From JAAYDI01 sp052034005 (lineage in GTDB: Bacteria > Planctomycetota > Planctomycetia > Pirellulales > Pirellulaceae), in the NCBI GenBank assembly GCA_052034005.1, contig JBPOJB010000023.1, positions 62,001 to 126,000 of the forward strand: DNA of 64,000 bases, read 5' to 3'. How positions within the stretch are numbered: position 1 is the stretch's first letter; each line of letters starts with the position of its first letter. This document shows, one piece after another, positions 1-9,535 of the stretch. The notes under the pieces were generated by a model. That model had not been told where the DNA came from. It did no database searches and worked only from the letters and a program-made list of their open reading frames with translations. The translations under genes were made by a program, and so were the position numbers.

Positions 1-2035
1 GGCAGAAACCGACCACCGCCTGGACGCCCTTGTCGGCCAGCTTGCGGCCGAGCTCCTGCACCGGTGCGGTGGCCGCCGCCTCATCTTCCTGGACCAGGAC
101 CATCAACCCGGTGTCGACATGCGCGTCGCTCGAATCTCCGTCGGTCTGCCGCATGACGACCGACGTGCGGGCCACGATCCAGGTGCGCTTGCTCGGCTGC
201 CCGTTCTCGGTGTCCAACGGGTCCCGATACGCGCGGATGTCCTGGCTGAGCAATTCGAGCGGCACGTAGTACTCTTCCGACTCGTCCAGCCCCTCGCCCT
301 CGCTGTAGCGTTTCGCAAGCCGGGGGTGATGGAGAATCATGCCCTGATGCCCGTTGTCCCGGTTGTCGATCACCACGGCGAAGCGGGTATCGGTTTCTTC
401 GAAGGTGACGAAATCACCCACGTCGCGGGTGAGCACCAGCACGGCCAGCAGCTGCTGGGGATCATCGCTGCGGTAGATCGGCGTGGATACCGCGATCTTC
501 CAGCGGTGCGTGGCGCGGCTGAACAGGGGCGCCGAGAGACTGGTGTGTTGCACGTGCCGAGCCGGCATCGGATTGGGCTCGGCATCCGGGACATCTCGGA
601 GCCCTCCGCAGCAGTAGGTGCGCCGCGCGAAGTTGTCGCCGATCGTCGAGGCGGGTGGCTCCGGTTTGAACGCGCCGGCCAGGGCCGTCCCTCGCGCGTC
701 GCACACGAACCAACTGGCGGCCTGGAGGTCGGGGTCCTCCATCAGCTGATCCATCCGGCGCTGCAGCGCCTGGCGGTGCGGGCTGGCCTGGAATCGCGCG
801 CGGAGTTCCTCGGGGGGCCCCTGCGCGGCGGCCAGGGCGTCCAGTTCGACCTGCAGATCGCGGGTCGTCTGTGCAATGCACTGCCGCAGGTCGGGGTCCC
901 GCGCCACCTGATCGATGGCTCGGTAGTAACGCTGGATCTCCGTCGCCACGCTGGCGGCCACATACTTCGCCGCGAACGCCAGGCTCTGGCTCGTCTTCTC
1001 GACCACCGCGCGGCCGGACGCGTCCAGCGCGCTGTGGTAGACATTCCAGCCGCCATAGGCCATGACGCACAGCAGGAGCAGCGGGCCGAGCACGCCCAGC
1101 AGCAGCAGCGGGCGGCGGGCCCGAGCCTGATCGCGCGCCTGGAGCGCGTCGAGCACTTCCTGCACGTTGGCAAACCGCTTGGACGGGCGGGTGGCCAGGC
1201 AGCGATCGACGATCCCGGCCAGCGCGCGGTCCACACCGGACACCCGGCGGTGCTCGTCCGGCGGCTTCTTCCCGGCGATCCACTGCCGGTAGACCTTCAA
1301 CCGGGTGGGCAGATCGGGCGCCGCCTCGATCCGCCGCAGGAACTCGTCGTTCATGTGCGGCGGCTTGCCGACCAGCATGCAGTAGAGGATGGCGCCCAGC
1401 GCGTACACGTCCCAGCGCGCGTCGGGCACGGCCTTCAGGTCCGCCTGCTCCGGCGCCATGTAGAACAGCGTGCCCAGCGACGGCGTCTGTTCGTGGGTGA
1501 GCCGCGACTGGCCGAAGTCGGCCAACCGCGGCTTGGCGTCCTGGTCCAACAACACGTTGGCCGGCTTCAGATCACAGTGCAAGATGCCCTTGGCATGCGC
1601 GTGATTGAGCCCGACCACGATCTCGCGAAACAACTCCACCGTCTGCTCGACCGTCCGCCCGCCTTCCCTGTGAATCAACTGCTCCAGCGAGCCGTTCTCG
1701 ACGTATTCCATCACGTAGAAGGGCGGATCGGCCTCCCAGCCGACCAACAGCAGCTGGACCACGTACCGGTCCGTGGACAGCAGCACCAGCTTCTCCACCT
1801 CGCGCGACAGCAGCGCCCAGTCGACGCCGCTCCGATGCTGGTAGAACTTCACGGCGACCTGACGGCCCGTGTTGCGGTCCAGCCCGATCCAGACCTCGCC
1901 ATACGCCCCCGCGCCCAGGAACCGCGTCAGGTCATAGCCCGGCACCTGCGTCGGCGGGCGCGTGTGGCGCAGACTCAACTCGCGCGACTGACGCTCGTCG
2001 TCCCCGGATTGCGGCACCGTCTGGTCGTGACTCAT
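1..2035 (-). CDS. Membrane serine/threonine protein kinase with extracytoplasmic sensor region (3' end outside window)
   Basis: Reading from the ATG at 2035 on the minus strand, the frame stays open to the window edge (about 678 codons), so the C terminus is missing. Residues ~29-300 form a Hanks-type kinase: glycine loop FLGAGAYGEVW, lysine in VAVKFY, catalytic loop HCDLKPAN, metal-binding ADFG, and GTLFYMAPEQ. The catalytic loop has Cys where most kinases have Arg (HCD, not HRD), so activation need not depend on a phosphorylated activation loop. A hydrophobic segment at ~305-327 is followed by more than 340 residues that resemble a periplasmic Cache-like sensor; that assignment is inference. 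It lies 17 nt downstream of a large secreted protein on the same strand, so the two are probably cotranscribed. The substrate and ligand are unknown. Confidence 0.9.
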   Translation of the reverse strand, partial: MSHDQTVPQSGDDERQSRELSLRHTRPPTQVPGYDLTRFLGAGAYGEVWIGLDRNTGRQVAVKFYQHRSGVDWALLSREVEKLVLLSTDRYVVQLLLVGWEADPPFYVMEYVENGSLEQLIHREGGRTVEQTVELFREIVVGLNHAHAKGILHCDLKPANVLLDQDAKPRLADFGQSRLTHEQTPSLGTLFYMAPEQADLKAVPDARWDVYALGAILYCMLVGKPPHMNDEFLRRIEAAPDLPTRLKVYRQWIAGKKPPDEHRRVSGVDRALAGIVDRCLATRPSKRFANVQEVLDALQARDQARARRPLLLLGVLGPLLLLCVMAYGGWNVYHSALDASGRAVVEKTSQSLAFAAKYVAASVATEIQRYYRAIDQVARDPDLRQCIAQTTRDLQVELDALAAAQGPPEELRARFQASPHRQALQRRMDQLMEDPDLQAASWFVCDARGTALAGAFKPEPPASTIGDNFARRTYCCGGLRDVPDAEPNPMPARHVQHTSLSAPLFSRATHRWKIAVSTPIYRSDDPQQLLAVLVLTRDVGDFVTFEETDTRFAVVIDNRDNGHQGMILHHPRLAKRYSEGEGLDESEEYYVPLELLSQDIRAYRDPLDTENGQPSKRTWIVARTSVVMRQTDGDSSDAHVDTGLMVLVQEDEAAATAPVQELGRKLADKGVQAVVGFC

Positions 2036-2052
2036 GCCGCTATCGTATCAGA

Positions 2053-4851
2053 TCAACGGTCGAGCAGAACCCGGGCACGCAGACCCTGCTCCTCAAACGT
2101 CAAGCCGAAACTGGCCTGCTTGATCGCCTGCAGCGCCGGCACGGTGAGCGGGCCTTCCTTGGGCGCCGCCGGGCAGCCGTACACGGTCGATTCCATCGTC
2201 TGCCACCGCTCGTTCCACACATACTGGCCGCCGCCCGGACAGACCAGGCGGGTCTGCCAGTACCGTTCGTGCAGCGCGACCGGGTCCTGGTCTGCATAGC
2301 GGTGCTTCCATTCGTTGAGAATGGGCAGGTTGCTCCAGGCCCACGCCTGCATCGCCCGCTGGTATTCGGTCCCGCCCAACGCGGCCACCACCTGCAGGAA
2401 CTTCTGGTCCGCCTGCAGCGCAAGGTTCGAGCCGAGCCACGCGCCGGTCGGCAGCTTCGGCTCCTCACCGGCCGTGATACCCTGGTCGCGCGCCAGTTCC
2501 CGATCGACGGCCTGCTTCAACAGGTCTTCGTTGAGCGTCAACACGAGCGAGGCTCCGGAGGCGCTGTAATAGAGGGCCGCATCACGCAGCTCCTCAGTCT
2601 GACCGAGCGCGCGCGGAGTCGGCGTGATCTTGACGTAGGGCTGGTCCCGATACGTGAGCGATTCCCAATTCAACATGCCGGGCGCCACCTGCTCGATGAA
2701 CCCGCGCACGGCCGTCAGGAACGCCGTCAATTTCAGGCCGTTCGACACTTCGGCACGTACTGCCACCGGGATGCGCCACACCTGCTTCTCCACGTAATCC
2801 GATCGCTTGTCCGGCTCCACCCGCGCCAGCTCCTCCCAGAACGGGCCGTCGTCCAGGTAGGCCGCCACGGAGGAACCGAGCCAACTCAGCGGATCCAACT
2901 GGGACGACCCGGTCAGCGCGCGTGCGACACCGCTCTGACGCTGCAACATCTCGGACTTCGTGTTCAAGGCCAGCACCACGTGTGCCAGCGCGTCGTGCGG
3001 GTCGCCGGCGCCCGGCGCGATCGCCGCACCCTGCGAGATCGAGATCAGCTCGCGATACTCCGTGCCCCAGATCAGCGGCATGATCGTCAGGTCGGCGGAC
3101 AACCGGTCGGGGCGGACGCCGATCCGCAACGCGATCGGGTCGAATGCCCAGCGCCAATTCTCCTGGTATCGATTCCGCCATTGCCGGTACGCGTCCGCTT
3201 CCGCCTGCGTGACGCGCGCGATGTCCATCTCCGCGATCGGCGTCATGAAGGCCAGGCCGCCGACGGTCGAACAATGCACGCCCTGCGGCGTCAAGGTCAA
3301 CTGCCCGTTCTCGCCCAGCGGCAGATCGGTGTACAGCGGACCGGGCTCCACCTGGCCCGCCACCAGGCGATCGAGCTGGCCGGCCTGGAGTTCGGCCACG
3401 ACCGCCAGGTCGCGTGTGCGCCGCGACGCGGCGATCCGCCAACGCGGGCCGCACCAGCGGCGGATCGTTGCGTCGCTCAGGAACAGCAGCGCCGTTTCGC
3501 CGTCGTCCGTGCGCGGATAGCGGTGGCGGAAGAAGGTGTATTCGTCCAGCGCGGCCAGCGAAGCCGCCGGATCCGCGCTGACCTTCACCAACTGCTTCAA
3601 CTGATACAACGAGTTGGTGACGATCACCAGGTTGTCCCTCTTGGCCAGGTAGCTGCAGATGCTGCGATCCGGTGCCGTCACGCCTTGGTAGGCCAGGCCG
3701 TCCACGTCGCCCTGCACCGCCTTCGCGGTCGAGTTGGCAGCGGCCGCCAGACCGATCTGCGCCGCTAAGAGCGTTTGGAGCGCCGTGGCGTCGGCCGCTT
3801 CGAACAACACCGCCACATCCGTGCCCGTGCGGAAATAGGGATCGGATCCCGTGATCGCCACACTCCGCACCACGGTCGGACCCAGCAACCGCGCCAGGCC
3901 GGTGATCGACAGACCCAACTGCGCCTGGTAGCGTTCCAACGTCCGTGCACTGGTCGACCGCGATTCAACCAGCTCGAGCACCAGGGGGCCCTGCGCGGCG
4001 ATTTCGTCGGCCACGGCCGCCGCCGTATTGAACGTGGGGAAGAAGATGACATGCTGATCGGCAGGGATGCTCGACGCCAAGGGGTCCAGCTCCGGCTTCA
4101 GGTCCTTGACCAGCGGCCGCCAGTCGATCTCCCGGACCGTGATGCCCTCCAGCGCGGTCAGCTCGACCGCCTCCTGGCCGCCCCGCGCGGGAGTCAGGAC
4201 GCGATCGAGTTGGAGGTTCTCGCTCATCGCGCGGCCGCCGGTGAACAAGGCATAGGTGTCCTCCAGGTCGCGCGTTCCCGGCCGCGACCACGTCTCGGCG
4301 TCCGCCGTGAGGTCGCTCGGACGCGCGCCCAACGCCTGCTGGGCCTGACGCGATTCGTGTCGGAACCAGGCCGCTCCAGGCGCACCCTGCGCAAGCAACT
4401 GGTCGTAATGCCACTTCTTGAGCTCGTAGAAGGTCCGTCGAGCGTCCCGGTTCGCCCGACTCGCCGCGATCTTGAACCGGACCATGACCATGGACGCGCC
4501 GTCCGACGTGGGCGCGAACAAGCGGCCCGTCACGTCCCGCGCGGCAGGCGTACGCACGACGATCGTCCGCCGGGGTGCCTCGGAGTCCCGGCCCCGGCTG
4601 CCGCCGAACACGCGATCGTCAACACTCCCGTCGCGGACATAGACCTCCCCTTCCCCGTCCAGCACGGCATAGGGAGGTTTCAGACTCCGGAGTCCCCACT
4701 GGAGCCATGTGCCCTCCTCCTCGGCCGGCAACCTGCCTTCACTCAGCTCCAACTCGCTCCACGGTACCTGATAGAATGCGTCCTCCGCCCGCACGCTCCG
4801 CAGACCAACCACCACCAGCCCCAACATCACCCACCGCATGCAGCACCACAT
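2053..4851 (-). CDS. Large secreted protein of unknown function
   Basis: This is a 932-residue protein read from ATG 4851, which has a GAGGGGG ribosome-binding site about 9 nt upstream. An alternative ATG lies at 4869; the frame is open to 5169, but the extra residues are arginine/proline-rich and look non-coding. The N terminus (WCCMRWVMLGLVVVGLRSVRA) is a signal peptide, so the mature protein is probably periplasmic or surface-exposed. The body is soluble with alternating alpha/beta character and no metal or catalytic motif that I recognise. It immediately precedes the receptor-like kinase (17 nt gap), so it could act with that kinase's sensor; this is inference from position only. I do not recognise the family. 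Confidence 0.8.
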   Translation of the reverse strand: MWCCMRWVMLGLVVVGLRSVRAEDAFYQVPWSELELSEGRLPAEEEGTWLQWGLRSLKPPYAVLDGEGEVYVRDGSVDDRVFGGSRGRDSEAPRRTIVVRTPAARDVTGRLFAPTSDGASMVMVRFKIAASRANRDARRTFYELKKWHYDQLLAQGAPGAAWFRHESRQAQQALGARPSDLTADAETWSRPGTRDLEDTYALFTGGRAMSENLQLDRVLTPARGGQEAVELTALEGITVREIDWRPLVKDLKPELDPLASSIPADQHVIFFPTFNTAAAVADEIAAQGPLVLELVESRSTSARTLERYQAQLGLSITGLARLLGPTVVRSVAITGSDPYFRTGTDVAVLFEAADATALQTLLAAQIGLAAAANSTAKAVQGDVDGLAYQGVTAPDRSICSYLAKRDNLVIVTNSLYQLKQLVKVSADPAASLAALDEYTFFRHRYPRTDDGETALLFLSDATIRRWCGPRWRIAASRRTRDLAVVAELQAGQLDRLVAGQVEPGPLYTDLPLGENGQLTLTPQGVHCSTVGGLAFMTPIAEMDIARVTQAEADAYRQWRNRYQENWRWAFDPIALRIGVRPDRLSADLTIMPLIWGTEYRELISISQGAAIAPGAGDPHDALAHVVLALNTKSEMLQRQSGVARALTGSSQLDPLSWLGSSVAAYLDDGPFWEELARVEPDKRSDYVEKQVWRIPVAVRAEVSNGLKLTAFLTAVRGFIEQVAPGMLNWESLTYRDQPYVKITPTPRALGQTEELRDAALYYSASGASLVLTLNEDLLKQAVDRELARDQGITAGEEPKLPTGAWLGSNLALQADQKFLQVVAALGGTEYQRAMQAWAWSNLPILNEWKHRYADQDPVALHERYWQTRLVCPGGGQYVWNERWQTMESTVYGCPAAPKEGPLTVPALQAIKQASFGLTFEEQGLRARVLLDR

Positions 4852-5383
4852 CGATCGTGTCCCCCTCATCAAGATAGGTCCCGCCGACACAGACTCCGGC
4901 CCGGCTCCACGCTTGGACCACCACACAGGGCCAAGATCGGGCACACCCAGAATGAACCTCCTCCAACGCGATGGCCGCCCGCGCCCCGACACCGCAGTTG
5001 GGCTGAAGACCCCTTCTTCCGCCCGTTCGCGCGCCTGACCGGGTTGCGCCTCAATCGTGAATCGACGCCCAGTCTCCAATTCGCCCAGGATTCGTCCACC
5101 TCGTGATTTGATACTCCGCCCGGCACGCTGAGTACCAGGCGGGAGCGCGCCTCCCGCCCGCACCCCCACTTACAGAGGGTGAATGTTGCGACTGTGCGTC
5201 GACCGCCTCGCGAGCCGCATGGGCGGCTTGGGCAGGGGTTGTGAGCACAAAGTCACCTTTCGACGTGGCGGTTTTCCTGGTACGCTTCGCCGTGCTTATG
5301 CCTCGCAGGGCGTCTGGGGTCAGAACACCACTGTACCCCAGTGGGACTCTGCGCGTAGTCTCAGTAGTGATCCGAAACCAACC
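4852..5383. other. Gene-free divergent region upstream of lysS
   Basis: These 532 bases separate the start of the minus-strand secreted-protein gene from the lysS start. They hold a GC-rich perfect inverted repeat at 5138-5158 and a small hairpin just upstream of lysS (CCACTG/CAGTGG near 5331-5347). I found no convincing -35/-10 pair and no credible small gene. Open frames here are arginine/proline-rich and look like non-coding GC-rich sequence. Confidence 0.5.
5138..5158. repeat. Perfect 8-bp inverted repeat
   Basis: GGCGGGAG, a five-base loop CGCGC, then CTCCCGCC. The arms are perfectly complementary, but no T-run follows on either strand, so a classical terminator is not supported. It sits between two divergent genes and could be an operator or only a GC-rich palindrome. 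Confidence 0.4.
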
Positions 5384-7027
5384 ATGACCAAGCCGTCTCC
5401 AAGCGACAAGCAGGCCCATCCGGGCGATCAGCCCGACCATTGTCCGGCACCGTCGGCCGACGGTGGGGGCGATCACGAGCTGGACGGCCTGGGTATGCAT
5501 GAGGCATCGCGTCGCAAGAACTTACGGGACATCGAGGCGCTGGGGATCGACCCGTGGGGTGGTCGGTTTGACGGGCGGCAGTGGATTGGCGATCTGCGTG
5601 CCCGGTCCGGGGAAGTCCGGTATGAGCTCGAGGTAGGCGGCCAGATTCCGCTGCCCGACTTGCGGGCCGCGGGCTTTGATTTCCGCGCGTGGAAATCCGA
5701 GCAGGGTCCGGGGGCGATCGTCGGTCCGGCGGTCCGAGCGGCGGGTCGGATCCTGTTCCAGCGTCCGACCGGCAAGCTGATCTTCCTGAACATTCGCGAC
5801 TGGACGGGTGACATCCAGTTATTGGTGGGCAAGCAGCAGGTGGGGGATCGCGACTTCGAGCTGGCCCGGCTGTTCGACCTGGGGGACATCATCGGCGTGG
5901 ACGGCCGGCTGTCCTACACGAACACGGGCGAATTGACGATTTTCGCCGAGCACCTGCATTTCCTCTGCAAGTCGATTGCGTCGCCGCCGGAGAAGTATCA
6001 CGGCCTGACCGACCCGGAGCTGCGTCAACGGCAGCGGTATCTGGACTTGATCTACACGGACGGGGTGTTGGCGCGGTTCCTCCAGCGCACGCAGATCATC
6101 CAGTCGCTTCGTGCGACGCTGGCCGCCCGGCAATTCGTGGAGGTCGAAGGTCCGACACTGCACGCGATTGCCGGCGGCGCCGCGGCGCGGCCGTTCGTCA
6201 CGCACCACAATGCGTTGGACATCGATCTGTTCTTGCGGATCGCGTTGGAGCTGCATTTGAAGCGGTTGATGGTCGGCGGCATCGAGCGTGTCTACGAGCT
6301 GGGGCGCGTGTATCGCAACGAGGGGATCAGCCCGCGGCACAATCCGGAGTTCACGATGCTGGAGGTGTACCAGGCCTTCGGCAACTACGAGACGATGATG
6401 GAGCTGACCGAGCAGATGATCGTGGGGGCGATCGACGCGATCGGCGGCGGGTACCGGCGGCGGTGGGGTGACGCGACGATCGATTTCACGCCCCCCTTCG
6501 CGCGGCGCACCTACGACGAGCTGATCGCCGAGCATGCGGGGGTCGCGGCCGACAACGCGGCGGGCCTGGCGCGCGTGGCGGACCAGCTGGGCCTGCAGGC
6601 CGCGGGCAAACACCCGGACGTGGTCAAGAACTACGTGTTCGAACAACGGGTCGAGCCGCGGCTGACCGGCCCGGTGTTCGTCACCGATTACCCGGCCAGC
6701 ATCTGCCCGCTGACCAAGCGCAGCCGCGCCAAGCCGCAGATCGCCGAGCGATTCGAGCTGTTCATCCAGGGGATGGAGGTCGCCAACGCGTACACGGAAC
6801 TCAACGACCCCGACCTGCAGGAGGAGTTGTTCCGGACCCAGTTGGCCGGGCTGCCCGAGGAGGACTCGATGGCCCGCCTGGACATGGACTTCGTGCGCGC
6901 CCTGCGGCACGGCATGCCGCCGGCCGGCGGATTGGGTGTGGGGATCGACCGCCTGGTCATGCTGCTGACCGATGCGCAGTCGATCCGGGAAGTGATCCTG
7001 TTCCCGCTGTTGCGTCCAACGGAGTAA
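5384..7027 (+). CDS. lysS: Lysyl-tRNA synthetase, class II
   Basis: This cytoplasmic enzyme charges tRNA-Lys. The ATG at 5384 gives 547 residues; earlier in-frame codons back to 5183 read as non-coding. After a ~75-residue hydrophilic extension comes the OB-fold anticodon-binding domain (GRILFQRPTGKLIFLNIRDW), then the class II catalytic core. Motif 2 is YRNEGISPRHNPEFTMLE (~residue 309) and motif 3 is GLGVGIDRLVMLLT (~residues 516-530). The length is slightly above the usual ~500 because of the N-terminal extension. It is followed by a lipoprotein-transport gene pair 83 nt downstream. A small inverted repeat lies in its leader, but no T-box-like features were seen. Confidence 0.96.
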   Translation: MTKPSPSDKQAHPGDQPDHCPAPSADGGGDHELDGLGMHEASRRKNLRDIEALGIDPWGGRFDGRQWIGDLRARSGEVRYELEVGGQIPLPDLRAAGFDFRAWKSEQGPGAIVGPAVRAAGRILFQRPTGKLIFLNIRDWTGDIQLLVGKQQVGDRDFELARLFDLGDIIGVDGRLSYTNTGELTIFAEHLHFLCKSIASPPEKYHGLTDPELRQRQRYLDLIYTDGVLARFLQRTQIIQSLRATLAARQFVEVEGPTLHAIAGGAAARPFVTHHNALDIDLFLRIALELHLKRLMVGGIERVYELGRVYRNEGISPRHNPEFTMLEVYQAFGNYETMMELTEQMIVGAIDAIGGGYRRRWGDATIDFTPPFARRTYDELIAEHAGVAADNAAGLARVADQLGLQAAGKHPDVVKNYVFEQRVEPRLTGPVFVTDYPASICPLTKRSRAKPQIAERFELFIQGMEVANAYTELNDPDLQEELFRTQLAGLPEEDSMARLDMDFVRALRHGMPPAGGLGVGIDRLVMLLTDAQSIREVILFPLLRPTE

Positions 7028-7110
7028 CCAGCGCAGGCCGGCGCTCCGCGCGCGCCCCGCCTGCCGTGGAGCGAAGAACGACTGATCGGTATCCAGCCAA
7101 AGGATTGGCC

Positions 7111-8691
7111 ATGTACATCCTGCTCCTCTCGTGGCGCTATCTCTGCACGCGTTACATCGCCTTGGCCTCCATCATCAGTGTCACGTTGGGGGTCGCGACG
7201 TTGATCATCGTCAACGCGGTGATGGCCGGCTTCACGGCGGAAGCCAACAAGCGACTCAACGGCATCCTGTCGGACCTCGTGGTCGAGAGCGTCAGCCTCG
7301 CCGGGTTCGCCGATCCGGAGGCGCGCAAGGCCGAGATCCGCCAGTGCCTCGGCCCGGACCTGGCCGGCATGACGGCCACGGTCAGCGTGCCGGCCATGCT
7401 GAGCATTCCGGTGGGCCGCGATCAGTACCTGACGCGGCAGGTCACATTGATTGGCGTCGACGAGCAGACCTACGCGCAGGTGGGCGATTTCGCGCAGTAT
7501 CTGCTCCATCCGGAGAACCGCCGGCAACTGAGTTTCAACCTGCGCCCGGACGGCTATGCGCCGGAACGGGCGAAGTTCCCGCCCGCCGGCTGGCGCTACC
7601 GGCGCGCGCGCGTCCTGTACGAGCGCGCGTACGAGGAGCAATTGGCGCTGGAACGGGAGAAGCTGGCCTCCGACCAGCGCCTGCAGGGCGCGGCGGAGGG
7701 CGTGCCCGGCGCGCCGCCGACCCGCGACGTGGCGGTGGACCCGTACAGCCAGGCGGCGCCCGCCGATCCGTACGCCCTGCCGGGCAGCGACACGCCCTCG
7801 TTCGACCCGCTGACGCACCAGTCGACCGGGGTCATCCTGGGGATCGCCGTGTGCAGCCAGCGCATGAAGGACGAGAGCGGCCAGGTGCGCGACTTCTTCT
7901 TCTGCCGGCCGGGCGACGACGTGAAGATCACGGTCCCGACCGCGGGCAGCCCGCCCAGCGCCGTCAATGAGGTGCTGACGGTGGTGGACCTGTACGAGAG
8001 CAAGATGAGCGAATACGACTCCTCGCTGGCGTTCATGCCGCTCGAGGCGCTGCAGAGCCTGCGCGGCATGTTCGACGCGCAGAGCGGCGTGCGCTATGTC
8101 ACGTCGATCCAGATCAAGCTGCGGGCCGGCACGGACCTGAACGCGGCGCGCGACCGGTTGCAAGCCCGTTTCCCGATCGCGGACTACCCCTACCGCATCC
8201 AGACCTGGCGGGACATGCAGGGGCCGCTGCTGGCAGCTGTGCAGCTGGAGACGACGATCCTGAACATCCTGCTGTTCCTGATCATCGCCGTGGCCGGGTT
8301 CGGCATCCTGGCGACGTTCTACATGATCGTCGTGGAGAAGACGCGCGACGTCGGCATCCTCAAAGCGCTGGGCGCGCCCAGCCGCGGGGTGATGAGCATC
8401 TTCTTGGGCTACGGCTTCTCGCTCGGGCTGGCCGGTTCCGGTGTCGGCCTGGCGCTGGGGCTCCTGTTCGTCCGGCACATCAACGCGATCGCGGCCGGCC
8501 TGGAGCGGCTGCTGGGCCGGCCGATCTTCGACCCGACGGTCTATTACTTCCGTGAGATCCCGACCATCGTCAGTCTGCACACCGTCGTGGGCGTCATGGC
8601 CGGCGCCGTGGCGATCGCCGTGTTGGCCAGCGTGTTGCCGGCCCGGCACGCCGCGCGACTTCATCCCGTGGAGGCCTTGCGCTATGAATAG
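7111..8691 (+). CDS. LolC/LolE-type lipoprotein-release ABC permease
   Basis: This is a 526-residue inner-membrane permease of the MacB/FtsX type. The start at ATG 7111 is set by AAAGGA 7 nt upstream; a 15-codon extension to 7066 is not needed. It has one N-terminal membrane segment (~residues 13-33), a large periplasmic domain, and three C-terminal segments (~385-411, ~425-452, ~487-510), the last leading into the conserved LPARHAARLHPVEALRYE end. A charged and proline-rich linker at ~170-235 is longer than in typical LolC/E. The stop overlaps the start of the ATPase gene by 8 nt, indicating translational coupling. The likely role is extraction of lipoproteins from the inner membrane or a related export task. 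Confidence 0.88.
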   Translation: MYILLLSWRYLCTRYIALASIISVTLGVATLIIVNAVMAGFTAEANKRLNGILSDLVVESVSLAGFADPEARKAEIRQCLGPDLAGMTATVSVPAMLSIPVGRDQYLTRQVTLIGVDEQTYAQVGDFAQYLLHPENRRQLSFNLRPDGYAPERAKFPPAGWRYRRARVLYERAYEEQLALEREKLASDQRLQGAAEGVPGAPPTRDVAVDPYSQAAPADPYALPGSDTPSFDPLTHQSTGVILGIAVCSQRMKDESGQVRDFFFCRPGDDVKITVPTAGSPPSAVNEVLTVVDLYESKMSEYDSSLAFMPLEALQSLRGMFDAQSGVRYVTSIQIKLRAGTDLNAARDRLQARFPIADYPYRIQTWRDMQGPLLAAVQLETTILNILLFLIIAVAGFGILATFYMIVVEKTRDVGILKALGAPSRGVMSIFLGYGFSLGLAGSGVGLALGLLFVRHINAIAAGLERLLGRPIFDPTVYYFREIPTIVSLHTVVGVMAGAVAIAVLASVLPARHAARLHPVEALRYE

Positions 8692-9502
8692 TCCGACTGC
8701 CGCCTCGACTGCCGCCTCGAGCGCTCCGATCGTGGTCCGCCCCGCGGGCGCGCCCAGGCCGCACGCCGGCCCGGCGGCGACGCACCACCGGCGGGAGGCG
8801 GATGGGCCGGCCGAGCAGCTCTCGGCCCGCGGCCTGCACAAGAGCTTCCGCAAGGGGAAGATCGCGATCCCCGTGTTGCGCGGCGTCGACCTGGCGGTGC
8901 GGCGCGGTTCGTTCACGGCCGTGGTCGGCCAGAGCGGATCGGGCAAGAGCACGCTGCTGCACCTGCTCGCCACGCTCGACGCGCCGGACAAGGGCGAAGT
9001 GCGTTTCGACGGGCGGCGCATCGACAACCTGGAGCCGATCCAGCGCGATCGGATCCGCAATCGCGACCTGGGGATGATCTTCCAGTTCTACCACCTCCTG
9101 CCCGAACTCACGACGCTCGAAAACGTGCTGGCGCCGATCATGATCCACGAAGGCATCTGGAGCTACTGGCGCCACAAGCGGTCGAACGTCGAGCGGGCGC
9201 GGAAGCTGCTGGACCTGGTCGGCCTGTCCCATCGGCTGAGCCACCGGCCCCGGGAGCTCTCGGGCGGCGAGATGCAGCGCGCGGCGATCGCGCGGGCGCT
9301 GATCGCCGCGCCCCAGCTCCTGCTGGCCGACGAGCCGACGGGCAACCTCGACCGGCACAACGGCGCGGAGATCCTGCGGATCCTGCGCACCTTGAACCGG
9401 GAGGAGAACCTCACTATAGTCATGGTGACTCACGACTTGGCCATTGCCGAACAAGCCGATTGCACCGTGCAGTTGGTCGAGGGCCGGGTCCAGGCCAGGT
9501 AA
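8684..9502 (+). CDS. LolD-type ABC transporter ATPase
   Basis: This is a 272-residue ATP-binding subunit starting at ATG 8684 inside the end of the permease gene. A ~45-residue Ala/Pro-rich N-terminal extension, not usual for LolD, precedes the ABC domain. Visible motifs are Walker A GQSGSGKST (~residues 83-91), Q-loop MIFQFYHLLPELT, signature LSGGEMQR (~192) and Walker B LLLADEPTGNLD (~213), followed by the H-loop in VMVTHD. The sequence type (LolD/MacB/FtsE family) and its coupling to the upstream permease support a LolCDE-like or MacB-like complex that drives lipoprotein release or extrusion rather than import. Confidence 0.92.
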   Translation: MNSPTAASTAASSAPIVVRPAGAPRPHAGPAATHHRREADGPAEQLSARGLHKSFRKGKIAIPVLRGVDLAVRRGSFTAVVGQSGSGKSTLLHLLATLDAPDKGEVRFDGRRIDNLEPIQRDRIRNRDLGMIFQFYHLLPELTTLENVLAPIMIHEGIWSYWRHKRSNVERARKLLDLVGLSHRLSHRPRELSGGEMQRAAIARALIAAPQLLLADEPTGNLDRHNGAEILRILRTLNREENLTIVMVTHDLAIAEQADCTVQLVEGRVQAR

Positions 9503-9535
9503 CTCGCCAGCTGCGAGCCGGGACACGCACACACC

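Noticed and set aside
119..2299. 726-codon plus-strand open frame opposite the kinase
   Set aside because: It is antisense to the protein kinase gene, overlaps its whole length, and translates to Arg/His/Gln-rich sequence without any domain.
2269..3768. 499-codon plus-strand frame opposite the secreted protein
   Set aside because: Arg/Gln/His-rich composition is typical of the antisense frame of a GC-rich gene; the minus-strand frame has a signal peptide and plausible structure.
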